Source: Flavobacterium praedii (GTDB taxonomy: Bacteria; Bacteroidota; Bacteroidia; Flavobacteriales; Flavobacteriaceae). Taken from it: a stretch of DNA of 64,000 nucleotides. This document shows positions 1 to 7,308 of the stretch, in pieces. The notes beneath the pieces are model-generated. The model worked only from the letters and a program-made list of their open reading frames with translations. It ran no database searches and was not told the DNA's origin. The position numbers were made by a program, and so were the translations under genes. Positions within the stretch are counted from its first letter, which is position 1. Each line of letters opens with the position of its first letter. The stretch is from NCBI RefSeq assembly GCF_026810365.1, contig NZ_CP113948.1, positions 3,063,001-3,127,000 of the forward strand, in the 5' to 3' direction.

Positions 1-231
1 TTCCTCGGTGATCATATCGCCAACCATGGCAACCCAAAAATCATATGGTAAATCTTTGGATATCTCTCTAAGTTCTTTTACTTCTTCTAGAAAATTATCA
101 CTTTCTGAATTGGGTAAAAAGTCCGAAGGTTGCCAAATTTTTTCTACTGGTATTAAGTATTGATCAACAAAACTTTCCACCTTGTTTTCTAGAAACTGCA
201 TTACTTCTAGACGAATGTTTTTTATAGACAT
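1..231 (-). CDS. Acyl-ACP desaturase, N-terminal part (runs off the window)
   Basis: The minus-strand frame opens with ATG at 231 and stays open to the window edge, giving 77 residues that begin MSIKNIRLEVMQFLE. The stretch with IWQPSDFLPNSE followed by DLPYDFWVAMVGDMITEE matches the N-terminal part of plant-type soluble acyl-ACP desaturases, diiron enzymes that put a double bond into ACP-bound fatty acids. The diiron ligands lie beyond the window, so activity cannot be judged here. The gene starts 14 bp after the plsC stop on the same strand, so both are probably cotranscribed as a small membrane-lipid unit. The start codon follows from the family-like N-terminus. Confidence 0.8.
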   Translation of the reverse strand, partial: MSIKNIRLEVMQFLENKVESFVDQYLIPVEKIWQPSDFLPNSESDNFLEEVKELREISKDLPYDFWVAMVGDMITEE

Positions 232-245
232 TATTTATAAATTAA

Positions 246-980
246 TTAAATTTTTATTCCACTAACGACCGCCGATTCCGTTTTTTCCATGATTTCACTA
301 AATTCAAAATCCTTTACCGCAATGGCTTCATGAACCACAAAGGTAATACGATTTCCCAAACCATAAGGAAAAGTTCCATATTTCATTAATTTCCATGAAT
401 TATTAATACTTATAGGTACAACATAAGCCGATGGTGCATTTTTGCATAAAATCTTCAAACCCGTTTGTGCAAACTCTTTAGGTTTCCCAGTTCTACTGCG
501 GGTTCCTTCTGGAAAAATCACTGCAGAACGCTTATGCTTTTCAATATAATTTGCCATTTTTTTGATCGATGGAATGGCTTGTTTAGGATCTTTTCGGTCT
601 ATCAATACGGAACCTCCATGGCGCAAATTAAACGAAACGCTCGGGACTCCTTTCCCTAATTCTTTTTTGCTGACAAATTTGGGATGAAATTTTCTTAAAA
701 ACCAAATCATAGCAATAATATCATACAAACTTTGATGGTTGGCCACAAATATTATCGGCACTCCTTTTGGAATTCGTTCTCTATTCTCAAAACTAAAAGT
801 TACACCCAAAAGCAAAACAATTCTTAGCAATATAAAATTCAGATAATCGACACTTTTTTTATGAGCTTGGTATCCAAAAACGTGCAAACAAATCCATTGA
901 ATAGGATGAAACATCACCAAAGCCAACAAAACAAGCACTAAAACAATAAAAGATAAGGGATACGAAATAATTTTTTGCAT
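246..980 (-). CDS. plsC: 1-acyl-sn-glycerol-3-phosphate acyltransferase (PlsC family)
   Basis: This 244-residue protein would acylate lysophosphatidic acid to phosphatidic acid at the inner membrane. The catalytic NHxxxxD motif is NHQSLYD at residues 81-87 and the glycerol-phosphate-binding block is FPEGTRSR at 156-163. A hydrophobic segment near residues 10-24 would anchor the N-terminus. Length and motif spacing are normal for the family. It is followed 14 bp later by an acyl-ACP desaturase on the same strand, which supports a role in phospholipid synthesis. A TTG-N18-TACTTTTG promoter lies just upstream, giving a very short leader. Confidence 0.9.
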   Translation of the reverse strand: MQKIISYPLSFIVLVLVLLALVMFHPIQWICLHVFGYQAHKKSVDYLNFILLRIVLLLGVTFSFENRERIPKGVPIIFVANHQSLYDIIAMIWFLRKFHPKFVSKKELGKGVPSVSFNLRHGGSVLIDRKDPKQAIPSIKKMANYIEKHKRSAVIFPEGTRSRTGKPKEFAQTGLKILCKNAPSAYVVPISINNSWKLMKYGTFPYGLGNRITFVVHEAIAVKDFEFSEIMEKTESAVVSGIKI

Positions 981-996
981 ACTGTTAAATTTGCCA

Positions 997-1025
997 CAAA
1001 AGTAATAAATATATTTTTAGGACAA
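997..1025 (-). promoter_or_regulatory. Flavobacterial promoter of plsC
   Basis: Read on the minus strand: TTG at 1025-1023, 18 nt, then TACTTTTG at 1004-997. This matches the Bacteroidota vegetative pattern TTG-N17-23-TAnnTTTG. The -7 element ends 16 nt before the plsC ATG at 980. Confidence 0.65.
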
Positions 1026-1113
1026 TTTATAACCACACCAAATTAAAGCCAATTAACCTATTTACTTACCAATCAATACAAAACAAAAACTAGGAGCTCT
1101 TTTTCGTTAGTAA

Positions 1114-1232
1114 AAATTTGGGCGTGACCCCATTGAGCAAAGTGGCTTACTTTTGAAACCGCTTATTTAGCCACTTTACTCAACACGGTCGGGCTATCAC
1201 GAGCGCATGGCGCCTTGCTCTATCCCTCACGC
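1114..1232 (+). repeat. REP-like element with two hairpins, copy 1
   Basis: The element begins AAATTTGGGCGTG and ends CTATCCCTCACGC, with CGGTCGGGCTAT in the middle. The same blocks occur reversed at 37367-37486. Two hairpins sit between the conserved blocks. One has a stem of about 14 bp at 1133-1147 / 1169-1183 (AAAGTGGCT paired with AGCCACTTT). The other is GCGC-ATG-GCGC near 1203-1213. The stems differ completely from those of copy 2 while the flanks are kept. Its right end merges into the tandem array at 1229. Confidence 0.7.
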
Positions 1233-1950
1233 AAAGGCGCAAAGTTTAGATACGATTTCTTCGCGTCTTCGCGTCTTTGCGAGAGCCCTATTTTTAAAAA
1301 GCATGGTGAAAAATCCATATTTTAAGGATATTCCCCTCAAGCACAATGTCTTTAAGTTAAGCTTTGTATTTTCTCTCCAAGACGCAAAGGCGCAAAGTTT
1401 AGAGACGATTTCTTCGCGTCTTTGCGAGAGCCCTAATTTTAAAAAGCATGGTGAGAAATCCATATTTTAAGGATATTCCCCTCAAGCACAATGTCTTTAA
1501 GTTAAGCTTTGTATTTTCTCTCCAAGACGCAAAGGCGCAAAGTTTAGAGACGATTTCTTCGCGTCTTCGCGTCTTTGCGAGAGCCCTATTTTTAAAAAGC
1601 ATGGTGAGAAATCCATATTTTAAGGATATTCCCCTCAAGCACAATGTCTTTAAGTTAAGCTTTGTATTTTCTCTCCAAGACGCAAAGGCGCAAAGTTTAG
1701 AGACGATTTCTTCGCGTCTTCGCGTCTTTGCGAAAGCCCTATTTTTAAAAAGCATGGTGAGAAATCCATATTTTAAGGAAATTCCCCTCAAGCACAATGT
1801 CTTTAAGTTAAGCTTTGTATTTTCTCTCCAAGACGCAAAGGCGCAAAGTTTAGAGACGATTTCTTCGCGTCTTCGCGTCTTTGCGAAAGCCCTATTTTTA
1901 AAAAGCATGGTGAGAAATCCATATTTTAAGGATATTCCCCTCAAGCTGTT
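1228..1950. repeat. Tandem array 1: five units, 153-bp period
   Basis: GACGCAAAGGCGCAAAG recurs at about 1228, 1381, 1526, 1679 and 1832. Spacings are 153, 145, 153 and 153 bp; the short unit lacks 8 bp of a CTTCGCGT duplication. Units are nearly identical. Each can fold a long stem-loop: a 25-nt arm ending CGCAAAGGCGCAAAG pairs with CTTCGCGTCTTCGCGTCTTTGCGAG across a loop of about 14 nt, with about 20 Watson-Crick pairs. Because 153 is a multiple of three, both strands carry long open frames through the array; these look like by-products. It lies between divergent plsC and rnpA and resembles the array at 44361-45276. Confidence 0.9.
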
Positions 1951-2008
1951 CTCTTCTAAAGCTCATTTATTTGAACCAAATCAAAAACCATTGTAATCAA
2001 ACAGTCTA

Positions 2009-2038
2009 TTGCACGACTGCACTTTAATCGTACCTTTG
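2009..2038 (+). promoter_or_regulatory. Promoter of rnpA
   Basis: TTG at 2009-2011, 19 nt, then TACCTTTG at 2031-2038, a match to TTG-N19-TAnnTTTG. The -7 element ends 27 nt before the ATG at 2066. This also argues against the upstream TTG at 2009 being a start codon, since that TTG is the -33 element. Confidence 0.7.
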
Positions 2039-2065
2039 TTACCAATAACTCTGTCCTTTTATAAA

Positions 2066-2446
2066 ATGAACTTTACTTATCCCAAAAACGAGAAACTCAA
2101 AAGCAAAATCACTATTGGATTATTATTCACCGAGGGCAAATCGGTTTCAAAATATCCGTTGCGATTGGTTTACAATGCGGGAACTTTTGATGAAGGAGAA
2201 AAAATAAAAATAGGAGTATCTGTTTCCAAAAAATATTTCAAAAAAGCAGTAGACCGCAATTATTTCAAACGCGTACTTCGAGAAACCTATAGACTCAACA
2301 AACATTTACTATTGGATAATCTGGACCAACCGTATTCCTTTATGCTTTTTTACCAAAGCAAAGACCGATTGTCATATGCAGAAATCAATACCAAAACCAT
2401 ACAATTGTTTGAAAAGTTCTTACTGCAAATAAAAAAAGAACAATAA
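2066..2446 (+). CDS. rnpA: Ribonuclease P protein component
   Basis: This 126-residue basic protein is the protein subunit of RNase P, which removes 5' leaders from tRNA precursors. The family signature is clear at residues 64-73 (RNYFKRVLRE, the RNxxKRxxRE pattern), preceded by the IGVSVSKK strand. Length is typical. The frame is open further upstream to a TTG at 2009, but that codon overlaps the promoter and the extra 19 residues look unrelated, so ATG 2066 is chosen. rpmH, the usual neighbour in other phyla, is absent; a DUF4349 lipoprotein and a C-terminal processing protease follow. Confidence 0.92.
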   Translation: MNFTYPKNEKLKSKITIGLLFTEGKSVSKYPLRLVYNAGTFDEGEKIKIGVSVSKKYFKKAVDRNYFKRVLRETYRLNKHLLLDNLDQPYSFMLFYQSKDRLSYAEINTKTIQLFEKFLLQIKKEQ

Positions 2447-2535
2447 CCCCTTATTTTGCGCGATTATAAAACAGAAATCGATGGCTTAGTTGTTATCTAA
2501 ATTAATTTTGTATTTTTAGATCTAAATAACGCTCT

Positions 2536-3372
2536 ATGAACTCAAAAATTTTATTAGCCCTTTTATTTTTTGCTTTTTTAAGTTGCAAAAAATCTGATAC
2601 TGAAGCATTTTCCTCTGACGAAGTATCAATCCAAGCAATTAAATTATCTTCCCATTCCAAGAAGATAGCTGAAGTTGGCGGTAATTATGAAGCTCCAACT
2701 TCAGAAAACAAAAACATAGCTCAAAAAATAATAAAAAATGGCAATATTAAGTTTGAATGTAAGGATTTAGAAACTACTTATGAACAAATAAAAACGGCCG
2801 CTAAGAAAGGAAAAGCAATTATCCAAAATGATAATGAAGGAAAAGATTATGGTACTGTTTATAGAAAATTAACTGTACGTATTCCAAGTGAAAATTTTGA
2901 TTTTTTTATAAAAGACATTTCAACTGGTGTTGCTTATTTTGACAATAAAGAAATCAGTTCGCAAGATGTAACCGAGGAATACATTGACATTGATGCCCGA
3001 CTAAAGGCAAAAAAGAAACTAGAAAACAGGTATTTGGAACTTTTATCAAAAGCAACCAAAATGTCTGAAATGCTAGCCATCGAAGCGCAACTTTGGGCTA
3101 TTCGAGAAGAAGTTGAAGCCAAAGAAGGGCAATTACGATATTTACAAAGTCAGGTTTCACTAAGCACCATAAACATAGAATTCTACAAAACGGTAGCCGA
3201 AGAAGAAGGCATCACTGTTTCGTATGGCGAAAAAGTTTGGAATGCCATAAAATCAGGGTTTAACAGTATCTCAAGTTTCTTTTTGGGAATGCTGGAAGTG
3301 TGGCCTTTTTTACTTATTGCAACGGCTCTAATTTATTTTATAAGAAAACGATTCAAGAAAAAAAACATATAA
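2536..3372 (+). CDS. DUF4349-type lipoprotein
   Basis: This 278-residue protein has a lipoprotein signal (MNSKILLALLFFAFLSCKKS, lipidated Cys at 17). A central domain contains the stretch IIKNGNIKFECKDLETTYEQI, then a coiled-coil-like charged region around residues 150-200 (AKKKLENRYLELL) and one membrane helix near the C-terminus (WPFLLIATALIYFIRKRFKKK). This architecture fits DUF4349 proteins, whose function is not established. The stop lies 2 bp before the ATG of the S41 protease, so the two are very likely cotranslated. A TAATTTTG -7-like element sits at 2503-2510 without a well-spaced TTG. Confidence 0.75.
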   Translation: MNSKILLALLFFAFLSCKKSDTEAFSSDEVSIQAIKLSSHSKKIAEVGGNYEAPTSENKNIAQKIIKNGNIKFECKDLETTYEQIKTAAKKGKAIIQNDNEGKDYGTVYRKLTVRIPSENFDFFIKDISTGVAYFDNKEISSQDVTEEYIDIDARLKAKKKLENRYLELLSKATKMSEMLAIEAQLWAIREEVEAKEGQLRYLQSQVSLSTINIEFYKTVAEEEGITVSYGEKVWNAIKSGFNSISSFFLGMLEVWPFLLIATALIYFIRKRFKKKNI

Positions 3373-3374
3373 TC

Positions 3375-5012
3375 ATGCGCACTATTTTCCAAAAAAAAAT
3401 CATTATTCCAGTTGTTGCATCTGCTTTTTTATTTGTGGGGGTAAGCTTCAAAGACGACTATTTTGAGATTGCCAAACAATTGGAAATTTTTACAACTATG
3501 TTCAAAGAGCTGAACAAGAATTACGTGGACGAAACTACACCAGCCCAATTGATGAATAATGCCATAAAAGGCATGCTGAGTTCACTGGATCCGTATACTG
3601 TTTTTTATAACGAACAAGAAGTACTCAAATTCAAGATCAATAATACGGGTGAATACACTGGAATTGGGGCATTAATAACTCGAAAAGACGACAAGTTAAT
3701 TATAAAAGAAGCCTACAAAAATTTTCCAGCAGACAAAGCAGGACTCAAAGCAGGAGATGAAATTGTTCAAATTGGTGACACCCCTTTGGCCGACTTTAAG
3801 GACGATGCTTCGCAACTATTAAAAGGGTCAAAAAACACCAAAATTGATATAAAATACATTCGCCAAGGCAAACCTTATACTACCATAATAACCTTGGACG
3901 AAATCGAAATAAAATCGGTTCCCTATTTTGCTAAGATTGATGACAAAACGGGATATATTGTACTGGCTCATTTCAACAAAAAAGCATCAAACGAAACCAG
4001 AGACGCTTTGGAACAACTAAAAAAACAAGGGGCCGAAAGAATTGTATTGGATCTTAGAGGAAATCCTGGTGGATTATTGAACGAAGCAGTAAATATCTGC
4101 AATCTATTTGTACCAAAAAACGAAATTATCGTAACCACTAAGTCCAAAATAGAAAAACACAACAATACCTATAAAACATCCAAAGAACCAGTTGACACTA
4201 CTATTCCATTAGTGATTCTGGTTAATGGTCATAGCGCTTCCGCCTCGGAAATTGTTTCTGGAGCTTTGCAAGATTTGGATCGGGCTGTGGTTTTGGGAAG
4301 TCGAAGTTTCGGAAAAGGATTGGTGCAAAGACCCGTTGAACTAACATACGGAACACAACTCAAAGTAACCATTTCCCGCTATTACACCCCATCAGGAAGA
4401 TGCATCCAAGCGTTGGATTATGCCCATAAAGACAAAAATGGTCTAGCCACCAGAACCGATGCCAAAAACTACAACACCTTTAAAACCAGAAAAGGACGCA
4501 CCGTATATGATGGTGGCGGTGTATTGCCAGACATCGAGATGGAAGAAACTAAAACTAGTCCCATTGCTAATGCATTACTAAAAAATGACGGTATTTTTAA
4601 TTATGCTACGCAATATTACTACAAAAACCCAAATCTAGGCAACAAAATCCCTGTAATAACGGATACCGATTACACGGATTTCAAGTTGTTTTTGAAAACA
4701 CAAAAATTCTCTTTTGACACTGAAACTGAATTGGCTTTGAAAAATACTTTGGCCACAGCCAAAAAAGAAAAACTAGATGAATCAATTGCTTTAGAATACC
4801 AACAATTGTATAATGCTCTCCAAAAATCAGAAAATGCATTACTGGACAAAAATCAAAAGGAAATAAAAGGACTACTACAGGATGAAATCATCAAACGGTA
4901 CCAATACCAGGAGGGACTTTATGATTATTACATCAAAAGCAACCCTGAAATAAAGAAAGCAGTTAGTATTTTGAATACTCCAACAGAATATAATTCTATT
5001 TTGAAAATTTAA
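3375..5012 (+). CDS. S41-family C-terminal processing protease
   Basis: This 545-residue exported serine protease is of the CtpA/Prc type. After an N-terminal hydrophobic segment (residues 9-24) come a PDZ domain (about 95-180, with FPADKAGLKAGDEIVQIGD) and the S41 catalytic domain. The nucleophile block SASASEIVSGAL is at about 287-298, and the lysine of SFGKG at 314 completes the Ser-Lys dyad. The carboxylate-loop motif DLRGNPGG is at 226-233. These enzymes trim C-termini of periplasmic or membrane proteins. ATG 3375 is chosen over an upstream in-frame codon at 3300 because it immediately follows the DUF4349 stop and begins a proper signal anchor. A strong hairpin terminator follows. Confidence 0.9.
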   Translation: MRTIFQKKIIIPVVASAFLFVGVSFKDDYFEIAKQLEIFTTMFKELNKNYVDETTPAQLMNNAIKGMLSSLDPYTVFYNEQEVLKFKINNTGEYTGIGALITRKDDKLIIKEAYKNFPADKAGLKAGDEIVQIGDTPLADFKDDASQLLKGSKNTKIDIKYIRQGKPYTTIITLDEIEIKSVPYFAKIDDKTGYIVLAHFNKKASNETRDALEQLKKQGAERIVLDLRGNPGGLLNEAVNICNLFVPKNEIIVTTKSKIEKHNNTYKTSKEPVDTTIPLVILVNGHSASASEIVSGALQDLDRAVVLGSRSFGKGLVQRPVELTYGTQLKVTISRYYTPSGRCIQALDYAHKDKNGLATRTDAKNYNTFKTRKGRTVYDGGGVLPDIEMEETKTSPIANALLKNDGIFNYATQYYYKNPNLGNKIPVITDTDYTDFKLFLKTQKFSFDTETELALKNTLATAKKEKLDESIALEYQQLYNALQKSENALLDKNQKEIKGLLQDEIIKRYQYQEGLYDYYIKSNPEIKKAVSILNTPTEYNSILKI

Positions 5013-5035
5013 AAAAATAGAACTAAACGAATACT

Positions 5036-5084
5036 AAAAATGGTTTGTATTGGATGAAAATTCCAAAACAAACCATTTTTTTTT
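5036..5084. terminator. Bidirectional terminator between convergent genes
   Basis: The stem AAAATGGTTTGT pairs with ACAAACCATTTT (5036-5048 with 5069-5080). The hairpin is flanked by an A-run on the left and a T-run on the right, so it can act for both the protease and the GNAT gene. Confidence 0.85.
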
Positions 5085-5098
5085 AAATACCACTGCAA

Positions 5099-5545
5099 TT
5101 AGCTCTTAATCATTTCAATGTGTGGAATGTCATCTTCTAAGTACATTTCGCTCGTTTGAACAAAACCATGACTTTCATAAAATTTCTTAAGATACAATTG
5201 AGCGCCAATAGTGATTTGGCTTTCGCCAAAGTGATTAAAAATTCCAGCAATTGATTCTTTCATCAAATCATGTCCCCATTTTCTATCTCTATAGTCTGGA
5301 TCTACCGTTACTCGGCCTATGGATGCATTATCAAATGAAATTCCCGATTTAAAAAGCCGAGCATGAGCCACAATTTTTCCATCAAAAGTACCAAACAAAT
5401 GCAAAGCCACTTTATCCTTGCCGTCTAAATCAAGATAGACACAGTTTTGCTCCACTACAAAGATCCGACTTCGCAATTGCAGAATATCATATAATTCATT
5501 AACAGTTAATGCCTCAAAAGGCTTTATTTTCCATTCTATAGTCAT
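5099..5545 (-). CDS. GNAT N-acetyltransferase, ElaA type
   Basis: This 148-residue single-domain acetyltransferase contains IEWKIKPFEALTVNELYDIL and LRSRIFVVEQNCVYLDLDG, characteristic of the ElaA subgroup. The acetyl-CoA-binding region is IGRVTVDPDYRDRKWGHDLM, with a slightly degenerate loop in place of RxxGxG. The substrate is unknown. The gene is convergent with the S41 protease and has its own promoter at 5593-5620. Confidence 0.8.
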   Translation of the reverse strand: MTIEWKIKPFEALTVNELYDILQLRSRIFVVEQNCVYLDLDGKDKVALHLFGTFDGKIVAHARLFKSGISFDNASIGRVTVDPDYRDRKWGHDLMKESIAGIFNHFGESQITIGAQLYLKKFYESHGFVQTSEMYLEDDIPHIEMIKS

Positions 5546-5592
5546 GAGTGCAGGCTTAATTAGTAATTAAATGATTTAATAAAAATAGAATC

Positions 5593-5620
5593 CAAAAATA
5601 ACATTCTTTTGATAAATCAA
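5593..5620 (-). promoter_or_regulatory. Promoter of the ElaA-type GNAT gene
   Basis: On the minus strand: TTG at 5620-5618, 17 nt, TATTTTTG at 5600-5593. It matches the flavobacterial consensus and leaves a leader of about 40 nt. Confidence 0.6.
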
Positions 5621-5832
5621 ATGCAAAAATTTAATTCCGTTTGAGAAAACAATCACATCGAATAGGACATCGACCGAAACTAAAACCATTTCACAAAATT
5701 ATTCCTTATCGTCTATCAATTTAAAATATAATACTTCAAAAATCTCATCTTTTAAATCAGATTCTACATTAAAATTTAGATTTATGTTTCCATGTCATTT
5801 CCTTAAGGAACTCTCATACCAAACTCATTTAG

Positions 5833-5908
5833 TTTGTCATTTCGACCAGCGGGAGAAATCACATTACAGGAACACATAATGTGATTCCTCCTACGTCGGA
5901 ATGACAAA
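5833..5908. repeat. Long imperfect palindrome (MITE-like hairpin)
   Basis: Arm 5833-5866 (TTTGTCATTTCGACCAGCGG...) is nearly complementary to 5877-5908 (...CGTCGGAATGACAAA) around a 10-nt loop. The inner part AAATCACATTA pairs with TAATGTGATT. It lies in the 607-bp gap 5546-6152, where no other gene or RNA was seen. Repeats of this type (GTCATTTCGACC...GGAATGACAAA) are familiar to me from other Bacteroidota genomes; no transposase is present here. Confidence 0.7.
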
Positions 5909-6152
5909 ACCCACTCTTAAAGAAACGACATTGATTTAAGTTTAAAAAATGGCCTAATGTAGTTACATATTGCGGAAACAATATCGAGCTCTATTTGAAA
6001 CTTACAAAAGTAAAGATTGGACAAAAAGTAGTGCTTATTCAAGTTAGCCCTAACGGCTTGTAAAAACCGATACGTTTTCAGCTAAACTATAAAATCGTTT
6101 GACCAAATCATGATTCCCTTTTACATTTGGGATTTTAGATTCGAAAAAGAAA

Positions 6153-7124
6153 TCAACGGATTGTAACTCCTTTCAATATCGTTTCCAATTCTTGCATAAA
6201 ATCACGTCTGTCTTTTGAAGGCAAGTAACAAAAACCTTCCAGAAAAATAATTCTATTTTTCTTGTTGTCCCAAATAAGATAATTTACAAAAGGCCCAAAC
6301 ATAAAACTATTTTTCAAACGCCAAGTCCCTTTAATTTCGTAGGTGCTTTTTCCATTCAGAGTCGTTTTGAAAACATAAAGCGGAAACGATTTGTCAATAT
6401 ACATTTTGGATGTAGCATCAGAACTTTTGATATATAGAGCACCAAGAGAATCGTGTATTCGAATAAACTGTTCCAGAATATCAGCATCAGTATTAATATC
6501 TTTTATAGGCAATTGAGTCAAAATAATACTCGTACTTCCCGTGCTATACTCTTTTTTCAGCCAAACAAAATCCTGTTGTTTAAATATATAGCTATATGGT
6601 TTAGGGATTTGTAAAGTAAGAGCAAATTGTTTTTGAATAAAATCAACATTTTGCAGCGGCACTTTTAATAATCGTTGCTGTTCTTTGAGTTCTGAAGTTT
6701 CTAAAATTTTAATTATTTGAGGTGTTCTTTGCTCAATAATCTTCACAAGATCAGTAAGTGACCTTCCAGCTATATGAATTACATTTTGAGGTGTAGCGTA
6801 TTTATTTTTCTTAATTTCAAAAGAATTCTTAGTGCCTTTTTTGACAACAATAATTATCCTGCTTTTGGTAACAAATCCTTCCATTAAATGAGTTGGAAAT
6901 TGATTTATATCGAATCGTGGTTCTTCTGTAGGCAACCCTTCTACTGGACTGGCAAATTTGTTTCTAATACTATCACCAACAATCCCGTTCCATAATTGAT
7001 CATCTATTACAACCGAAATAGCATTTAGTTTTCCTGTTGAAGAGATGTTCCTATCTTTACTTTTATTAGTGCAGGAAAACAAGAAAACGACTAAAAACAA
7101 TATTAAAATAGAATATTTACTCAT
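6153..7124 (-). CDS. DUF4837-family lipoprotein
   Basis: This 323-residue lipoprotein has the signal peptide MSKYSILILFLVVFLFSCTN, with the lipidated Cys at 18. The body matches the Bacteroidota-restricted DUF4837 family as I recall it: an N-terminal IDDQLWNGIVGDSIRNKF, a middle segment PKPYSYIFKQQDFVWLKKE and a C-terminal KGTWRLKNSFMFGPFVNY. No enzymatic motif is visible and the function is unknown. It lies downstream of, and on the same strand as, the LysM transglycosylase, with a 184-bp gap that contains its own promoter. A cell-envelope role is an inference from location. Confidence 0.75.
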   Translation of the reverse strand: MSKYSILILFLVVFLFSCTNKSKDRNISSTGKLNAISVVIDDQLWNGIVGDSIRNKFASPVEGLPTEEPRFDINQFPTHLMEGFVTKSRIIIVVKKGTKNSFEIKKNKYATPQNVIHIAGRSLTDLVKIIEQRTPQIIKILETSELKEQQRLLKVPLQNVDFIQKQFALTLQIPKPYSYIFKQQDFVWLKKEYSTGSTSIILTQLPIKDINTDADILEQFIRIHDSLGALYIKSSDATSKMYIDKSFPLYVFKTTLNGKSTYEIKGTWRLKNSFMFGPFVNYLIWDNKKNRIIFLEGFCYLPSKDRRDFMQELETILKGVTIR

Positions 7125-7182
7125 AGATAAGAAAGAAAAGAATTCAAATATACAGGAGTTTATTCAAATATTTATAGCTACC

Positions 7183-7210
7183 CAAAATTAGTTAAAGCTA
7201 AAAACAACAA
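7183..7210 (-). promoter_or_regulatory. Promoter of the DUF4837 gene
   Basis: Minus strand: TTG at 7210-7208, 17 nt, TAATTTTG at 7190-7183. The spacing fits the flavobacterial consensus. The leader would be about 50 nt. Confidence 0.55.
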
Positions 7211-7308
7211 GTAGTAACCCATGAAAAATTCTAATATTATAAAGGATGCAGCAAAAAAAGAAACTTGACACGAAAAGACTAAAATTAATTAGTTTTAAGT
7301 ATAGTAAA

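Noticed and set aside
1399..1996. Two long overlapping ORFs (about 180 codons) on opposite strands
   Set aside because: Both run through the 153-bp tandem array whose period is a multiple of three; they repeat the same 51 residues on both strands, with no signal of real coding.
3300..3374. Upstream extension of the S41 protease
   Set aside because: It overlaps the DUF4349 gene and would spoil the signal anchor; ATG 3375 fits better.
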